Source: Sabethes cyaneus (lineage: Eukaryota > Arthropoda > Insecta > Diptera > Culicidae). From it: a DNA stretch of 64,000 nt. The notes under the pieces are model-generated. The model did no database searches. It saw only the letters and a program-made list of their open reading frames with translations, and was not told the DNA's origin. The translations under genes and the position numbers were made by a program. How positions within the stretch are numbered: position 1 is the first letter of the stretch; each line of letters opens with the position of its first letter. The stretch lies in assembly GCF_943734655.1 (NCBI RefSeq), contig NC_071355.1, positions 93,193,449 to 93,257,448 of the forward strand. Reading direction: 5' to 3'. Below, piece by piece: positions 19,954 through 32,679 of the stretch.

Positions 19954-22154
19954 TTCTATTTTTCATAGTTCCGTTATAATATCTCACAGTAATTTATTCG
20001 TTACGTTTATTTCGTTTATTCTATGTATAACATTCTGACATATATTAAAATTGTGCAAAAGATAATAAAACATGAAAACCCATCAACACCGTAGTTTTCA
20101 GATGATTGTAAAGCTTTCTTCTACAGAAAATACATTACAAGAACGATATAGACGAATTCCCAGAAGCAAATTCGAGAAACCGATAGATTTGCTTGCTGCT
20201 GCCAGTGTTTTACGCTCAGCTGTCCTCTCTGCTTTGTTACCGATCAATTTTCTGATAAATATTCCTGTCTTGTCCCGCAACATATTGCGTGCGGCATTCA
20301 CCGACCACAGCAATCCTTATGAGGTTGTAATCTGTTGCGGTGGCGTCGGCACAGAGCTCCAGCACCAGCTCACGTTGGTTGGGGTATTGTTCAACGACCG
20401 GCTTCGAGGCAAATACCAAGATTAATGTTTAGAATTACTCATCGTCATATTCGATGACTTACGCAGCCGGTTGGCACATTTGATTAATAATCTATTTTTG
20501 CAACAGTTGCCCATCCGATATGAGTACGAAAATGGATTTTTCCAGCTGCCTGGAAACATTGGTGCATGACAAATAATTATTATAGATATTCGTTTCGTAG
20601 TCAGAAATGACAGCGACACAATCGGATTTCAAATCCAGTTACCATTAGTTATTCGATCCATATCCTATTTAGTTCAACAGAAGACGGTTGAAAGTAACAT
20701 ACTGAAGCACGAATTCACCGATGCTCAGGAAGCAGGTTGCACTTCTAAGTTAGTTTGGTTTTTATACTGGTCACGTTTCGTGAGTTTCTAAGACTAATTA
20801 ACATTATTCAACTGAATTTATGTATGTATGCTTATTTTTTTATTTATTTTATTTAGTTTTAGATATTTTAATATTTTAGATATTTTTAGATTTATTATAA
20901 AAGTTTTAGATAAATTATTTTAAAAATTTACTTTTTATATGAAAAAAATCTGAAAAAAGAGTGCTCTGAGGTTCGTTGCTACATTTATATTGTAAACTGT
21001 AACATTTTATTTTATAGAAATCTGTACTTCACATAACTTTTAAATAAAGAGTTTAATAAAGAAACTTCAATAGTTTTTCACAAGGCTTCGATACAAACAA
21101 ATAGGGAAAACTAATAAGCAATTTGACTATCTGAGTCGAATGATAAACGTGAGTCGGACCGTGGATCAATTTTGTATTTTTCAACCGATAATATGTCTGT
21201 CGATAGAAACAAACAGACATTCCACCAGTCGAGCAAAAATTTTACGCCCAGATACTTGTTGCGAAACATACCGTCACACATACTGGTCATACTGTTGATA
21301 GATCTTGGACCAGAGGGACAATATATTTGGGACGAATACTTCATGATTCAACGATTCCATTGTAAGTTGCATGAATCCAATTTGTAATCATGCCAGATGT
21401 CGTTTTACCGTTGGTTGATCTGCAAATCTGACAGACCGACTAAATACCGTAAAACATTTACATGCACCGTTCTACGCTACCACACACTGTATGTACTGTA
21501 TGACTGTATGCTGAGGGTCGTTTGTGATGCATAGCTTTTATGCTCCAAGTACGGAGCACTAGTCCAAGAAGGGATTTCGTTTATAGCGTTGTCACAAGCC
21601 ACCCCCGAAAAGGGATATGGGGAGGATATGCTCTGAATGTGGCTTTGTGCGGTGCCCAGCCAGGCGGGACGAAGCTCTTTTTGAAATCGAACAGGAAAAG
21701 AAAAACTTAGCTCGAAGTGGAAGCTAACGGAAGGAAGAAATTACTGAGGATGATGAGGGTCCTTTTGGAGTACATGCACAAATGAAAATTGATTGAATTT
21801 TGGACTGAATGCTACAGTTCAAAGACATCGAAGCAATTTCATTTGCATCGCCAATGATTACTGTCACGCCGCATTTCAATTCAGCAAATGGTTCATCACA
21901 ATTACATTGAATCAAGATTAACTTGACCGAATGATAAGCTAGGCTCTGTTCTTTGAAGGCAGGCTCGTTTTAACATTTTAACCAGCTTTAAAGGTCTTTG
22001 TAATACTTCATTATAATTCACTTTCGTTATCTTTATTGTTCTTATTGTTGAGCTGTAACCTAATTTAACAGATCTGACAATTGAGTCGGAACTTTCTCTT
22101 GCGTTATGAAAATGAACTTTTCATTATTTCAGGTGAAATCATCCAATAATAAAC
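19954..22154. other. Unassigned sequence
   Basis: AT-rich, including a TTTTAGATATTTTA-type simple stretch around 20850-20920. An ORF of 117 codons at 20072-20425 (plus) overlaps a 60-codon ORF on the other strand. Neither has a recognisable motif, so no gene is called. No inverted-repeat element was found. Confidence 0.45.
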
Positions 22155-22375
22155 GTCATAGTAAAAAGTAAAGCCTAGGTGCTACATTTAGTTGTCAAAA
22201 CTTGACCTTCTGTTTTTTATACGACAGACTTCGCAGCCAGCTGTTAAAGAACAGGACATTTGCGGGGCAAGTGCTACGATCCTATTAACTCTAACTCTCT
22301 CTCCCAGCCGAGATTCGAACATACAACGACTGGATTGTTGTACCAGTATCGTATCTAAAGGCTTATTGGGAGAAA
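22155..22375 (-). mobile_element. tRNA-related SINE, second family
   Basis: On the minus strand: GATACGATACTGG, then GTTGTATGTTCGAATCTCGG (B box), then GGATCGTAGCACTTGCCCC, GGCTGCGAAGTCTGT and a 3' end AATGTAGCACCTAGGCTTT. I recognise this order as a common Aedes/Culex SINE, from memory. The tRNA-like head lies at the high-coordinate side. No TSD was identified. Confidence 0.7.
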
Positions 22376-24093
22376 GTCATAAAACACACATAACAAACTG
22401 CATAGTACACACACTTCACATTCCTCAAAGCAACTATGGTATGTTACAAAAAGTATAAGGTAAAGTTTTTATAATACAGTTATTATTCGCTTCAAGCAAA
22501 ATAGCTTCGGCTCGCAACAAGCTTATACAATATCCAGCGTGAATAACTTCTCCTAGGTATTTTTCGCGAAGCATAAAGGAAAATTTCGCTTACGGTTCTT
22601 GAAGTTACAAATGCCGTTTAGAATATAGTGAGAGGTTCTGCAATGCTGAGTATGAAAACGTTGATGGCTAATCCGATTTGCACGGTCCCTAAAGCTTTGC
22701 TGGCTGTTGCTTGACACATTTTTAATTTTCTTTTTTTTTGTGAAACTAAATTCATTGTGCAGCATTGAACGACTCTAGACGACCTGTTCTCTTATGCAAA
22801 CCTGTGTTTCAGATACACATTCGTAAGAATGCTCATATTCATAACAAAGAAATATCGTATCGCACTTTGGTTCAAAATCATGGGATTAGAAAAATGATTC
22901 ATCAGCTTTGTTTCTTACCATCCAACTTTTGATGGCAACCTGAAATGTAGATATGTAGAAATTGATGATATATCATAGAAATAAAACAAACGATTCAACA
23001 AGTTTTTCGAAACAAAAATACTGACAGAACGTAGCTTTTGTCAAGAATCACATCTTTTGCCTTTTTGGCTCCAAATGGCACATGTTTGTCAGTGTATCAT
23101 TTTGATTTATGACTATCTCCTATCAGTTTTTTATGAATACATCAGAAATAATAGGCTAGCGATAATCACAAAAAGTCCCCCACCTAGTTTACCAAACTAG
23201 ATATAAGCAACAGTTGGCTCTTATCCTAACGAAATATAAACCTCACCCAGATAGTTGACGGCTCCTGCTGAGAAATACGATATACATATTAATCAAACTC
23301 AACCTGTATTCACAACAAAATGAACAACATGAACAATTGCTGTCACCTTGAATGCGTTGCTAACTTTATTTACAGCTTACAGGGTACTCCTGATTAGGAG
23401 CAACAAGTTGTAAGTGACAATTTCCAAATATAATCACTTTGATTGACTGACTAATTATCTTGCTTGAGTGAATTCAATACGTTCATGAGGCAACCGGAAA
23501 GTTGGTTCTCTCTGTAAATAATTCCTAAAGCGAATCGCTTCAAGATTTCGTTTTTTCAGCTATAATATCAGAACCTGTGAACTTCATGATAAAATAGAGG
23601 AAGATAGAAACAGCAAGAAAGAGAGGGAGAAATAGAAAAAAAAGAGAGAAGTAGAGATAGAGAGCGTTTGTCAGTACTTGTAATACTCATTTTTTGGAAT
23701 TATTTCCAGTGCTTCTAATTTGAAAATTTTGATTCAAGAATTATTCTCTTAAATTAATTTTGCATGTGGAAAAACCTTCTATTGGTTCTACTAATTAATT
23801 ACTACAAACCGCATTGGCAGCTTAAAAATCTGCAAAAATATAAGCATTTTGATGAAGATGGTTGATGAAAAAAATTTAGAAAGGCTGTGTTCCAGACACA
23901 GCCGCGTAGCTGGCGTAGAACTACATTGGGCGGGCGTTCTTTGCCATCTGAACATATTCACTCTTGTCTGCTCTCTTATTCCGCGGCTGCAACCGTCAAG
24001 GCACGAAAATTGATTTACATTGGCCAGTCCATGATTGCATATTTCGCCGTTGTGCAGCATTATGTAGCAAGCAAAAAGCCTGAGCCTCTTAGT
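22376..24093. other. Unassigned sequence
   Basis: Contains a purine-rich AGAGAG-like stretch (~23596-23665) and a perfect short hairpin GGCTGTG / CACAGCC at 23882-23902. The overlapping ORFs at 23791-24201 on both strands show no family motifs. Confidence 0.4.
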
Positions 24094-24145
24094 TGGTCTC
24101 GAGGTACGACACTGATCTACGACAAACCACACGTCGCATGTTGCG
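24094..24145 (+). mobile_element. Possible truncated SINE head
   Basis: TTGGTCTCGAGGTACGAC followed by CACGTCGCATGTT resembles the tRNA-like head of the SINE at 22155-22375, but is short and diverged. It lies immediately before the R1-like relic. Confidence 0.3.
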
Positions 24146-24148
24146 CTG

Positions 24149-25830
24149 GTGGTCAAACTGACAGGTTCAACTGTCATACGCGGACTACCTTCGCAAGGTA
24201 GAAGCGGATTCTACGCTGCACGAGCTGGAGTCCAACGTAGTAAAGACCCCAAACTGGTGAGTTCGAGCTCAAAAAAGACCCGTTGGTTCAGAGTTCGAAG
24301 TATAAGGAACTCGTGGAGAAGTCGCCTAGTCGCCGGCCTAGTCAAGGCTCTGTCGCCACGCACTCTCGTCGAGTATAAAAACATGGACGAGGTCACGACG
24401 ACAGGGAACTTGCAGAATGCTCTGAAAGAACGGCTCAAAATTGTGGTAGAACTTTCAGACATCCGGTTACGAAAGGCATATGGGAATGTGCAAATTGCAG
24501 CCATTACCGTGTCAGATACGACCGCCAGAAAAAGGCTGGAGTCTGGCAAAATCAAGGTCGGTTGGTCCGGGTGTGCACTCACGATCGGTCTCAACAGTGC
24601 AGGCGTTGTGGCGAAGATGGTCACTTTGCTAGGGTACTAGGGTACTGGTACTAGGGTGTACCAGACCACCCAGATATCTGCTCTGTACAGCAGATGCGGG
24701 CAACAAACATTCAACGTGTGGACCAAGGTGAGTTAAAATAGGTGATCTAGTTTTCACAGTTTGTAGAACAGAAAAGCGCGGAACGATTGGTTAGCAACCA
24801 TCGACGTTGTTTATACATTCAACAGTTGAATGTTGAATTTGTGAAAAACAAATTTGAACATCAGAAAACCTCTCTTGACTAACCTTGGTGTGGACCTATG
24901 TGTAATGAGGAGCTCATTTCGGTTGCTAAGGGTTTGAAGACAAAAAATGTTCTAGGTGCTGACGGGATACCAAATGAGGCACTGAAAATGGCGATCCAAG
25001 CATATTCCTAGAGTTTAGAGTTTAGAGAGACGCTTCAAAATTGTCTAGATACAGGGGGATTTCCAGATAAGTGTAAAATTCAAAGATTGGTGTTGCTACC
25101 AAAATCGGGGAAAATACCAGGAGATCCCTCATCGTACAGGCCTATATGCCTACTTGATACGCTCGGAAAGTTATTGGAGCGCGTAAACCTAAACAGGCTA
25201 AACCCCGTTATGGAAAGCGAGACGGTGGTCACTGTGCTATCCATGATCAAGCCAAATGGCTATGGACCTAGCAGCGGTAAAAGATGGCTGATGGCCAGCG
25301 TCACCATATCGGTGATGCGGTATGGGGCACCGGCCTGGGCCTCAGCGTTGGGCAGTATGCGCAACCAGACGTGTTTGAACAAGGTGTTCAGACTGACGGC
25401 ACTGGACGCGATTGGTGGGCATACTCATTGGCGAGGACGTGGTGTACATGGAGTACCATAGGCAAAGAAATGTCAGGGGCATTCGGGATAGGGCTAGACT
25501 GGACTCTATAAGTAGATGGCAGAGGGAATGGGACAATGCAGAACACGGTAGATAGACCCAAAGGTTGATCCCAAATATCTCATCCTGGATCGGTATCGTA
25601 ATGGCGAGGTAATTTTTTACGTGATATTTCACTGCTCGCGTTTTGAAGCAATTCCGGCTGAAATGCTTGCCGTCGTTGGAGGACACCAACGCCGACAACA
25701 TTGTACATAGAATGTGCGAAGAGCAGCGTGCGTGGAGCGCTGTCGACCGGGCGGTGAAGGGCGTGATGACGGAGTTGCAGAGACAGGCCTTGACATGGCC
25801 TAGCTAGGGGCAAATAAAGGACGTATGGAA
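24149..25830 (+). pseudogene. R1-clade non-LTR retrotransposon relic
   Basis: The ORF1 portion reads MDEVTTTGNLQNALKERLK, then IRLRKAYGNVQIAAITV and KIKVGWSGCAL, the conserved block ahead of the zinc knuckles. The first knuckle CRRCGEDGHF lies in another frame at ~24598-24627, so there is a frameshift. A hAT MITE interrupts at 24724. The RT portion follows: KNVLGADGIPNEALKM, then LPKSGKIPGDPSSYRPICLL, DTLGKLLERVNLNRL. At about 25250 it jumps to the thumb region (ISVMRYGAPAWASALG). The catalytic YxDD segment is therefore deleted. The C-terminus (WQREWDNAEHGR, then CSRFEAIPAEMLAVVGG) is broken by stops. Non-functional. Confidence 0.75.
24724..24887. mobile_element. hAT-type MITE, copy 2 (uninterrupted)
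   Basis: 164 bp, ends CAAGGTGAGTTAAAA and TTGACTAACCTTG, with a perfect 8-bp TSD GTGTGGAC (24716-24723, 24888-24895). It is the reverse-orientation relative of 12789-13094 and gives the empty-site reference for the nested MITE there. It interrupts the R1 relic between the ORF1 and RT parts. Confidence 0.88.
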
Positions 25831-26029
25831 ATGGTGCGGCGGTTAGTGCATGACGGGGTTGGTGTTGGTGAAATCCACACAAACTAAAGAATGGTGGAGT
25901 ATTTAGACACATCCTCCCTCGCGAAGTAAAATCTAAGTTAGTTTTACTGCACACTTACGTTTTTCCGAACTCTGAGCAGCCGAACGTTCGGTAAAATTCG
26001 AGGGTGCCAATAGACGTTTACGGATCATT

Positions 26030-27960
26030 AGTAATGTTTGGCAATACGAAATACGCCAGAGCAGGGAGAGATACCGAAACGCTAGAGCTGCCGAAAAGAG
26101 ACTTCACCGTCGAAAGAAACGTCAGCACTGGGATCGCGTTCTTGCGGAGGAGGAGAATTGCTTCGAGAGGCACGATACAAGAAGCTTCTTTAATACGATC
26201 AACGGAATCAGGAACCGGACCGTGCCAACTACTGTTATGTGCAACGACAAGGAAGGGAACCTGATTACCGAAAGATCGGAGGTGGCTAGGCGTTGGAAAC
26301 AATATTTCGATGCATTGTTGAATGGTGAACAAGATGGAACTGTCAACAGAAACAGGATAACGATTGAGGATGAGGGACAAGCTGTGGATCCACCAACTTT
26401 GGAAGAGGTTAGGAAAGCAGCGAGAGAGCTGAAAAACGGCAAAGCAGCTAGAAAGGACGGCATCCCCGCCGAACTTTTGAAAGTCGGGAGCGAACGGCTG
26501 TATTGTGCAATCCATCAGGTTATACTAAAGGTATGGACTGAGGAGGAATTACCTACGGACTGGTTGGAAGGTCTCATATGCCCAATTTACAAAAAGGGCC
26601 ATCGACTCGAATGCAACAATTATCGAGGAATTACTCTCCTCAATTCTGCATACAAAATTCTCTCCCGCATCCTGTTTCTCAGACTGAGGCCGTTACAGGA
26701 AACCTTTGTTGGCGAATACCAGTGCGGTTTTCGAGAGGGACGCTCCACGACGGACCAAATGTTCACCTTGCGACAGATCCTCGATAAATTCCGGAAATTC
26801 AACTTGCAGACGCATCATCTGTTTAAAGACTTCAAGGCGGCGTACGATTCAGTTAAACGAAACGAACTTTGGCAGATTATGCTTGGACATGATTTCCAAC
26901 AAAACTGATTAGGCTGATACGTGCTACCCTTGATGGTTCAAAATCAAGCGTCAGGATAGCGGGTGAAACTTCGGACTCGTTTGTGACGTTAGATGGTTTG
27001 AAGCAAGGTGACGGACTATCGAACTTGCTGTTCATCATTGCATTGGAAGGTGCTATTCGGAGGGCCGGCATGCAGAGAAGCGGTACCATCATCACGAAAT
27101 CTCATATGCTCCTAGGGTTCGCGGACGACATCGATATCATCGGTGTTAACCGTAGAGCTGTGGAAGAAGCGTACACGCATCTTAAGGATGAAGCTGCGAG
27201 GATAGGGCCTATCATAAATTTTACCAAAACAAAGTATATGGTGGCTGGTGGAGAGCGTGGTAGCCCTTCGGGTGTTGGAACTGCGGTGGTGATAGATGGA
27301 GATACTTTTGAAGTGGTCGACGAATTTGTTTACCTTGGTGCGTTAGTGACATGTGACAACGATGTGAGCCGTGAAGTAAAAAGGCGGATAGCGGCTGCCA
27401 ACAGGGCCTTCTACGGATTACGTAGCCAGCTGAGGTCCCGTAGCCTACAACTCCGTACAAAACTCGCGCTCTATAAGACGCTAATTCTCCCGGTGGTATT
27501 CTACGGCCACGAAGCGTGGACGTTGAAAGAGAGCGACCGACGAGCTCTTGGCGTTTTCGAGCGTAAGATCCTGCGATCAATTCTTGGCGGCATATTAAAC
27601 GAAGGAGTGTGGCGCAGGCGCATGAATCATGGAATATACCAAGTGTACAAAGATGCGGATATTGTGAAGCGACTAAAATACGGCAGGCTACAGTGGGCTG
27701 GCCACGTAGCAAGGATGCCGGATGAGAGACCAGCGAAAACAATATTTAGCAGAGAACCCGACAGAGGCCGACGACTTCGAGGCAGACCCCGTACCCGTTG
27801 GATGAGCGCTGTTGACGAGGATGCTAGAACAGCGGGTGTTAGGGGCGACTAGAGAGTGGCAGCCCAAGACCGAGTAATGTGGAGACGGCTCCTGAATTCG
27901 GCATTGATTCGATAAGCGGATTGTCGCCGAAAAACCAGTAATGTTTGGCATCATAAAAAA
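26030..27960 (+). pseudogene. RTE-clade retrotransposon, copy A (RT and C-terminus)
   Basis: The open frame from ~26036 runs through HDTRSFFNTINGIRNRTVP, the RT start DGIPAELLKVGSERL, CPIYKKGHRLECNNYRGITL, FREGRSTTDQMFTLRQIL and DFKAAYDSVKRNEL. One base lost near 26891 shifts the frame, which then continues KLIRLIRATLDG, LKQGDGLSNLLFIIALEG and the catalytic GFADDIDIIG to the C-terminal block QWAGHVARMPDERPAKTIF and RLRGRPRTRWM. A TAG at 27850 replaces the Trp codon expected before RVAAQDR. The endonuclease is lost by 5' truncation near 26000. Only two lesions, so it is relatively young. Confidence 0.85.
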
Positions 27961-28306
27961 AATTACCAAGCGTTCTACTGCTCTGTTACCGTTGCGTAGC
28001 TCTTACCTCACAATGCCCATGCAGGATAGTGCATACAAGGGAACCAGCAGAGTAGCGTTAATAAAATAAATATGTTTGTATTGTTTGTTAGTTGTAGTTT
28101 GGGCATGCGTTTATTTGTTTGTTTATTATTATTGTTAAAAATTGTTATTGTTAAAACCTAAAATGTATATATTATTAAAAATTGTCAGAGCCTAAAATGA
28201 ATTAAAATAAATATAAATATAGGGACAAAACAGATTAAAATACTTCAGTGTTCGATAACGTTAAAATGATATGTACTAAAAATAAACATAACCCACACCC
28301 CGATCG
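27961..28306. other. AT-rich unassigned sequence
   Basis: Low-complexity TTGTTTGTTAG and AAATAAATAT-like stretches after the RTE 3' end. No gene. Confidence 0.5.
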
Positions 28307-28370
28307 ATGCACTGCACGAAAGTTGCTGCACAATGCACCGCACGAAAATCGCTGCACAATGCACTGCTGC
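28307..28370. repeat. 26-bp tandem repeat
   Basis: Two and a half units beginning ATGCACTGCACGAAA, at 28307, 28333 and 28359, with three differences between the first two. Confidence 0.85.
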
Positions 28371-29480
28371 AAGGTGAAAAGGAAGTGGATGTTGGTGGAA
28401 GAGAAGCTGAAGAGTTCGAGAAGTTCTTCTTGATCAAACCGTCGACGTGTGAAGACACTAAAAACTACGAGATTAAAGTGAAAAACTAGAAGAAAAATCG
28501 AAGTCAAGACTTAAAAGTTTAAAGTCGTAGTGACAATTAATCTGGCTAAAAGCCACTAGCTTACTTGAGAAGTGCATTAAAAAGTAAGCCGCACTAAAAG
28601 GACGAGTTAGATATCTACCAGAAATTAATGAAGCATCATTGGACATATTGGAGCATAAACCTAACCTCAAGCTTCTCTCCCCGAAACTCCACCAGGACCC
28701 GTTAATATCCGGCTGAATTCCCGTCGATTTTCCGGGCAACAGCCATCCCAACCGCATTAACGGTTGCATCGCAGCCTTCGAGGTCGTAGACGTCCAGCAG
28801 GAGCTACGACGGGCTGCGATCCGAGCGACACGGTGTTGCATTCAGGACGTGTAGCAGAGCAGCAGTACCGCCAGCGGTGAGCAGCAGCGTGGACGACCAC
28901 GTGGATTGGATCGGATTTTGTTCCGTAATTGTATCGAGTGAGTTGGTGCTTAATAAACCTAAACGTTAAAAGTGAGACAATCGTTTGAGTTCTTGATTCC
29001 GAAGTAGGCCCGGAGCCGACCCTGAGGACCTTCGAGTCGCTCACGGCCGACTGGGAGACAAAAGAGGTCTTGGGAACTCAACCCCAAAGAGTCCCCAGTG
29101 GTTCGACCAGGGACTAGGGGCTTTGGCAAAAGCCCTTCAGGCTGAGCAGAAACGAGTGAGCAGTAACAGCTCAGAGTTCGGTAAAATTTACGGTAATTTA
29201 CCGTAAATATGTTATTAATAACAATTTCATATGGTAACTGTGACGACAACTGAACGAATACTCAGATAATTTGGAAAAATTGTTCAACTTTACGTGAATC
29301 TTTCAGGAGTTACTTGCAAAATACAATTTTTTAATAAAGACTATACAAACACATATTTTATGATTCGAATGGTATGTGAACCATAAAAATATATTCAGAA
29401 TTGGCTGAGCTATAGGCGTTCAAAATCTGTCACTTTTTCGGGTCACGGTCATCTTTACTTTTCTAACACGCCACCCTATT
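28371..29480. other. Unassigned, GC-richer segment
   Basis: From about 28670 to 29190 the base composition is clearly richer in G and C than its surroundings, with no ORF carrying a known motif. AATAAA occurs near 28951, and TTTACGGTAA repeats as an inverted pair near 29190-29206. It could be a long terminal repeat or an untranslated exon. Neither can be shown. Confidence 0.35.
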
Positions 29481-29689
29481 AAAGTAAGACGTAGTCCTAT
29501 GTCAAAACCAGCTGGATTAAACTTCTCGCTCAGCAGTTGAGTACGACAAATAGACGGGGAATAGCACGATGCTCACCACTTCTTCGAAAGTCCTTTTCTA
29601 ATCTCATACCAAATATGGAAGCTAACTTTCAAAATGGTGGTGTTATTAACACCGATTTGAAGAACAGGACTAATACAATCCAGATCAAC

Positions 29690-29830
29690 TACATCAATTG
29701 ACGTGCGCAGCCTGTTAAGTGTGTACAGGCGCACACCTTCATCTACTGTGCGAGTCGGCACATCTCCATCATCTGCAGTACTGATGTAATAATTCCCCCT
29801 GCATTTTTGGTATTCCGCTTCCGTCATTTC
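29690..29830 (-). pseudogene. Short RTE fragment
   Basis: The minus strand reads NYYISTADDGDVPTRTVDEG, matching the linker before the RT domain in the copy at 47351-47430 (GYICTADDGNVPTPTI). The pieces around it are not alignable by eye. Confidence 0.5.
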
Positions 29831-32030
29831 TCCCAGGTGGCACACATTATCCCACAAAAACTGGATTTGCTGTCTTTGTTTCTGTCCGTACTACTCCACG
29901 TTTTGACAACTCTCCTGCTGCAGCATCGAAGTGCTAACAATGCCTAACATTTCTCGTTAAATCAGCCGTTACATTGCCTCCTCCTAACAAACTCTACCCA
30001 GCAGCACCGCTAGCGTGACGGGCGATGCTACCGAATATTGGTTACAATGGCGCACTTTAGCGATCAAAGGTAGTGGTTAGAATTGATGTTTACGCCATGA
30101 TAGGTTTCAACGTCGAAGAAATCCGAGAAGTGCTTTCCATGAGTTAAAACGTGGTTTATTTATGATTCGGTTTGTTGTGGTGGTCTCTAGGTGATAGGCT
30201 ATGTCAGAAGTAGATACTTTCTGCGGCGAAGTAATGAGTCCGTGGTTGTTTTCGTTTGTAAGTCGATGTGCGCTGAACTTTCCAATAACTATTCTGAGTC
30301 CATCGCTAGCCACTTTTCCGATAACATTAAAGCAAAACGCCATTCATTCAATCAAAACATCAAGAAACAACCATGTGTAATAAATAATACGTAATAAACA
30401 CCCTGTAATGTAATTCCCTATGAAAATATCTGTCTTATGACTAAAAAGATTAATTTTATCCCAGCTAAATCCAGAGATATTGACTTTTATATTGCTTTCT
30501 TTATATGGAGTAGTAATAAGTCTAAGCTAAGCTTTCTTTATATGAAATAGTATTGTTTGAATTCAAGTTAAAATTATTCACAAGATTCGAAGAATATATC
30601 AAAGCCTGATAGTACTCACAGCATATGACGCACATAACGCAGTGTTTCGCTCGTAAATCCATTGTTTTATGTCAACAATACGGTCGCTTTTCTCACAATA
30701 CCTTCTTAGGTTTTGGATATGACATTTAATTCTTTTAAACAAAAACCATATAAACCATAACGTGCTGCCCCAGCTGACATAACCTCTTTTGAAGAGTCCA
30801 TCTGGTTCCTTTCATACTCTAGACTGTGCATAATATGATGACACTTGTCATATTCCAAAGCGTTTTATGTTTGTTCTAAACTTTCTCAACCAACCAGCGT
30901 TCCGCCAAACCACGCATATTCGACTGGTAAGAATGCACAATGCACTGTGTTGAGCTTCGGCGTGTTAATGTGCAAGCGGTATGCACGCTGATAAAACTGA
31001 AATCGTTTGGAAAACTGCAGAAATGCGCCACCGTTCCGCTTCAAATGAACATTATTTTTGTGTTCGTACGAGCGGAGTTTTCCTGGCTGCGACGGAACAC
31101 ACAGCGGGTAGTCACCAGAGGAAAATCCATTCCGCAGAGAAAACCTTCAGCCAAAGTGCCATGTGCTGGATGGGTTGCAAATAGGATAGGAACCGTAGAT
31201 TTGGACTAGCCTTATCAGGGACAGCCTTTTTTATGTAGTCGCAGCCATGTGTGTCGAATTAATGCATTCAATTGTCCCAGAAAAGTTCTCTTTATTTCAG
31301 CTGCATAGTCAGTCATTATGTGGACCAGATTTTATTAATTTGGTTTCGCATTATTCTCGAACTGGGCTGAACAGCTAAGGGACGACGGGCTGCATTATAT
31401 CACTGTCGGGTTCGTACAAAAACAAATCGAGTCTTTTATGGCTGCCAATCGTTCTATTGAACAGGAACTATTTCCATACATTAAAGGAACGTCGATTTAT
31501 CGTCGAGTGGAAATCAAAACAGGAAGGGCACTGGTCCTGGGCCTGGTAGGCTGAAAGTTGTGTAAGTTGGGACTCGTAAATTACAAAACGGAGCCTTTTT
31601 GATGCTTATAATTGTCAGCATGGTAAATAAATAGTACCTAAAAATTAAATCCAGAATTCCACGATCTATAAATCGCAGAAATGCTTTTGTTTAATAATTG
31701 GTAGGTGTGCATTTTATGCATATTTGCACATTGTCTGCGAACTCTGGACTCACAGCCTAAAAAACTCGAAAAATAAGTATTAACACTTCTAACATGGAAC
31801 AGAAACGGAAATTTCGAATAACGGTATTTCCGAAAATCGGTAAAAAAAATCATTCGATTTTGTCTTTCTTTTCGTATTTTTTTGCATGGAAAATAATAAC
31901 GGATATTTAAAAAGCAAGAATAGATTTAGTTTTCACATTTAAACTTTAAGGTAAAATGCAGTTTTTTTTTGCTCGATTAAAAAAAATTTTTTTTCGCCCC
32001 TCCCTTCTTCAGCTGGGTCAACACCGGAAG
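29831..32030. other. Unassigned sequence
   Basis: Intergenic or intronic. ORFs at 30940-31209 and 30981-31184 overlap in different frames. One contains HADKTEIVWKT, faintly like an RT thumb motif, but nothing else supports it. A homopolymer-rich stretch (T and A runs) lies at 31962-31992. Confidence 0.4.
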
Positions 32031-32039
32031 GACAAACAC

Positions 32040-32676
32040 TTTTTTAAATATTTGTAATGCTTATGTTTATTGAATATAATCATCCGATCTAATTGATCTT
32101 AATGATCTTGGGGTGGGGAAAAGCCGTCTTGATATTCTCAAGAGGCATAAAAACCCCACCATCTTTTAGGCACATACATACATATATCAAACTATGAAAA
32201 ATTACAAATAATATAGTAGTCATAAGCTATTAAATTAAAACGTCCTACACATGATACACCACTAGTTAAAAATTCTTGTCGTCTTCAGCTTGTTTTTGAA
32301 GGAAGCAGTAGTTTCGTGAAAGTCGAATAGTTCGATGACCTCATCAAATGTTCGTTGGAGCCTGGTTATTGGTTCGTTATTGCCGTATTGACTACTGTGG
32401 AATGGTAAATGGATTAGGCTACGTTGACGTAACGGCCGTTCAGGCGTGTTGAACTGGAAACGTGACAGCAGGGCGGGGCAGTCAACTTCCCCTTTCAGAA
32501 TTTTGGCGGCAAATGTGGCCTGGGCAATTTTCCGACGTGTAAGCAGTGTGTTTAAATTGATCAGTTGACACCGATCAGCATACGAGGGCAGGTTATTGGC
32601 ATCTCTCCAAGGTAATCGTTGTAGAGCAAACCGAACGAATCGCTTTTGTATTTGTTCTATACGGTCGTTCCAGTAC
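32040..32676 (-). pseudogene. Loner-like 3' end (minus strand)
   Basis: Reads WNDRIEQIQKRFVRFALQR, DANNLPSYADRCQLINLN, RKIAQATFAAKILKGEVD, ending KTTRIFN and a stop at ~32262. The 3' UTR down to ~32040 keeps the GGGGTTTTTATGCC / GGCTTTTCCCCACC pair seen in the other two Loner copies. Coding is truncated at 32676 where a Tourist-like MITE and a SINE follow. The fragment itself has no stop, but it is only the last ~140 residues. Confidence 0.75.
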
Positions 32677-32679
32677 TTA

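Noticed and set aside
20072..20425. 117-codon ORF with a 60-codon ORF on the opposite strand
   Set aside because: No motif, no homologous context, and overlapping ORFs on both strands. Insufficient for a gene call.
24211..24624. 137-codon ORF on the minus strand
   Set aside because: Shadow of the R1 ORF1 region on the plus strand, which carries the conserved motifs.
30940..31209. ORF with HADKTEIVWKT resembling an RT thumb motif
   Set aside because: Only a handful of residues resemble RT and no neighbouring RT block is found.
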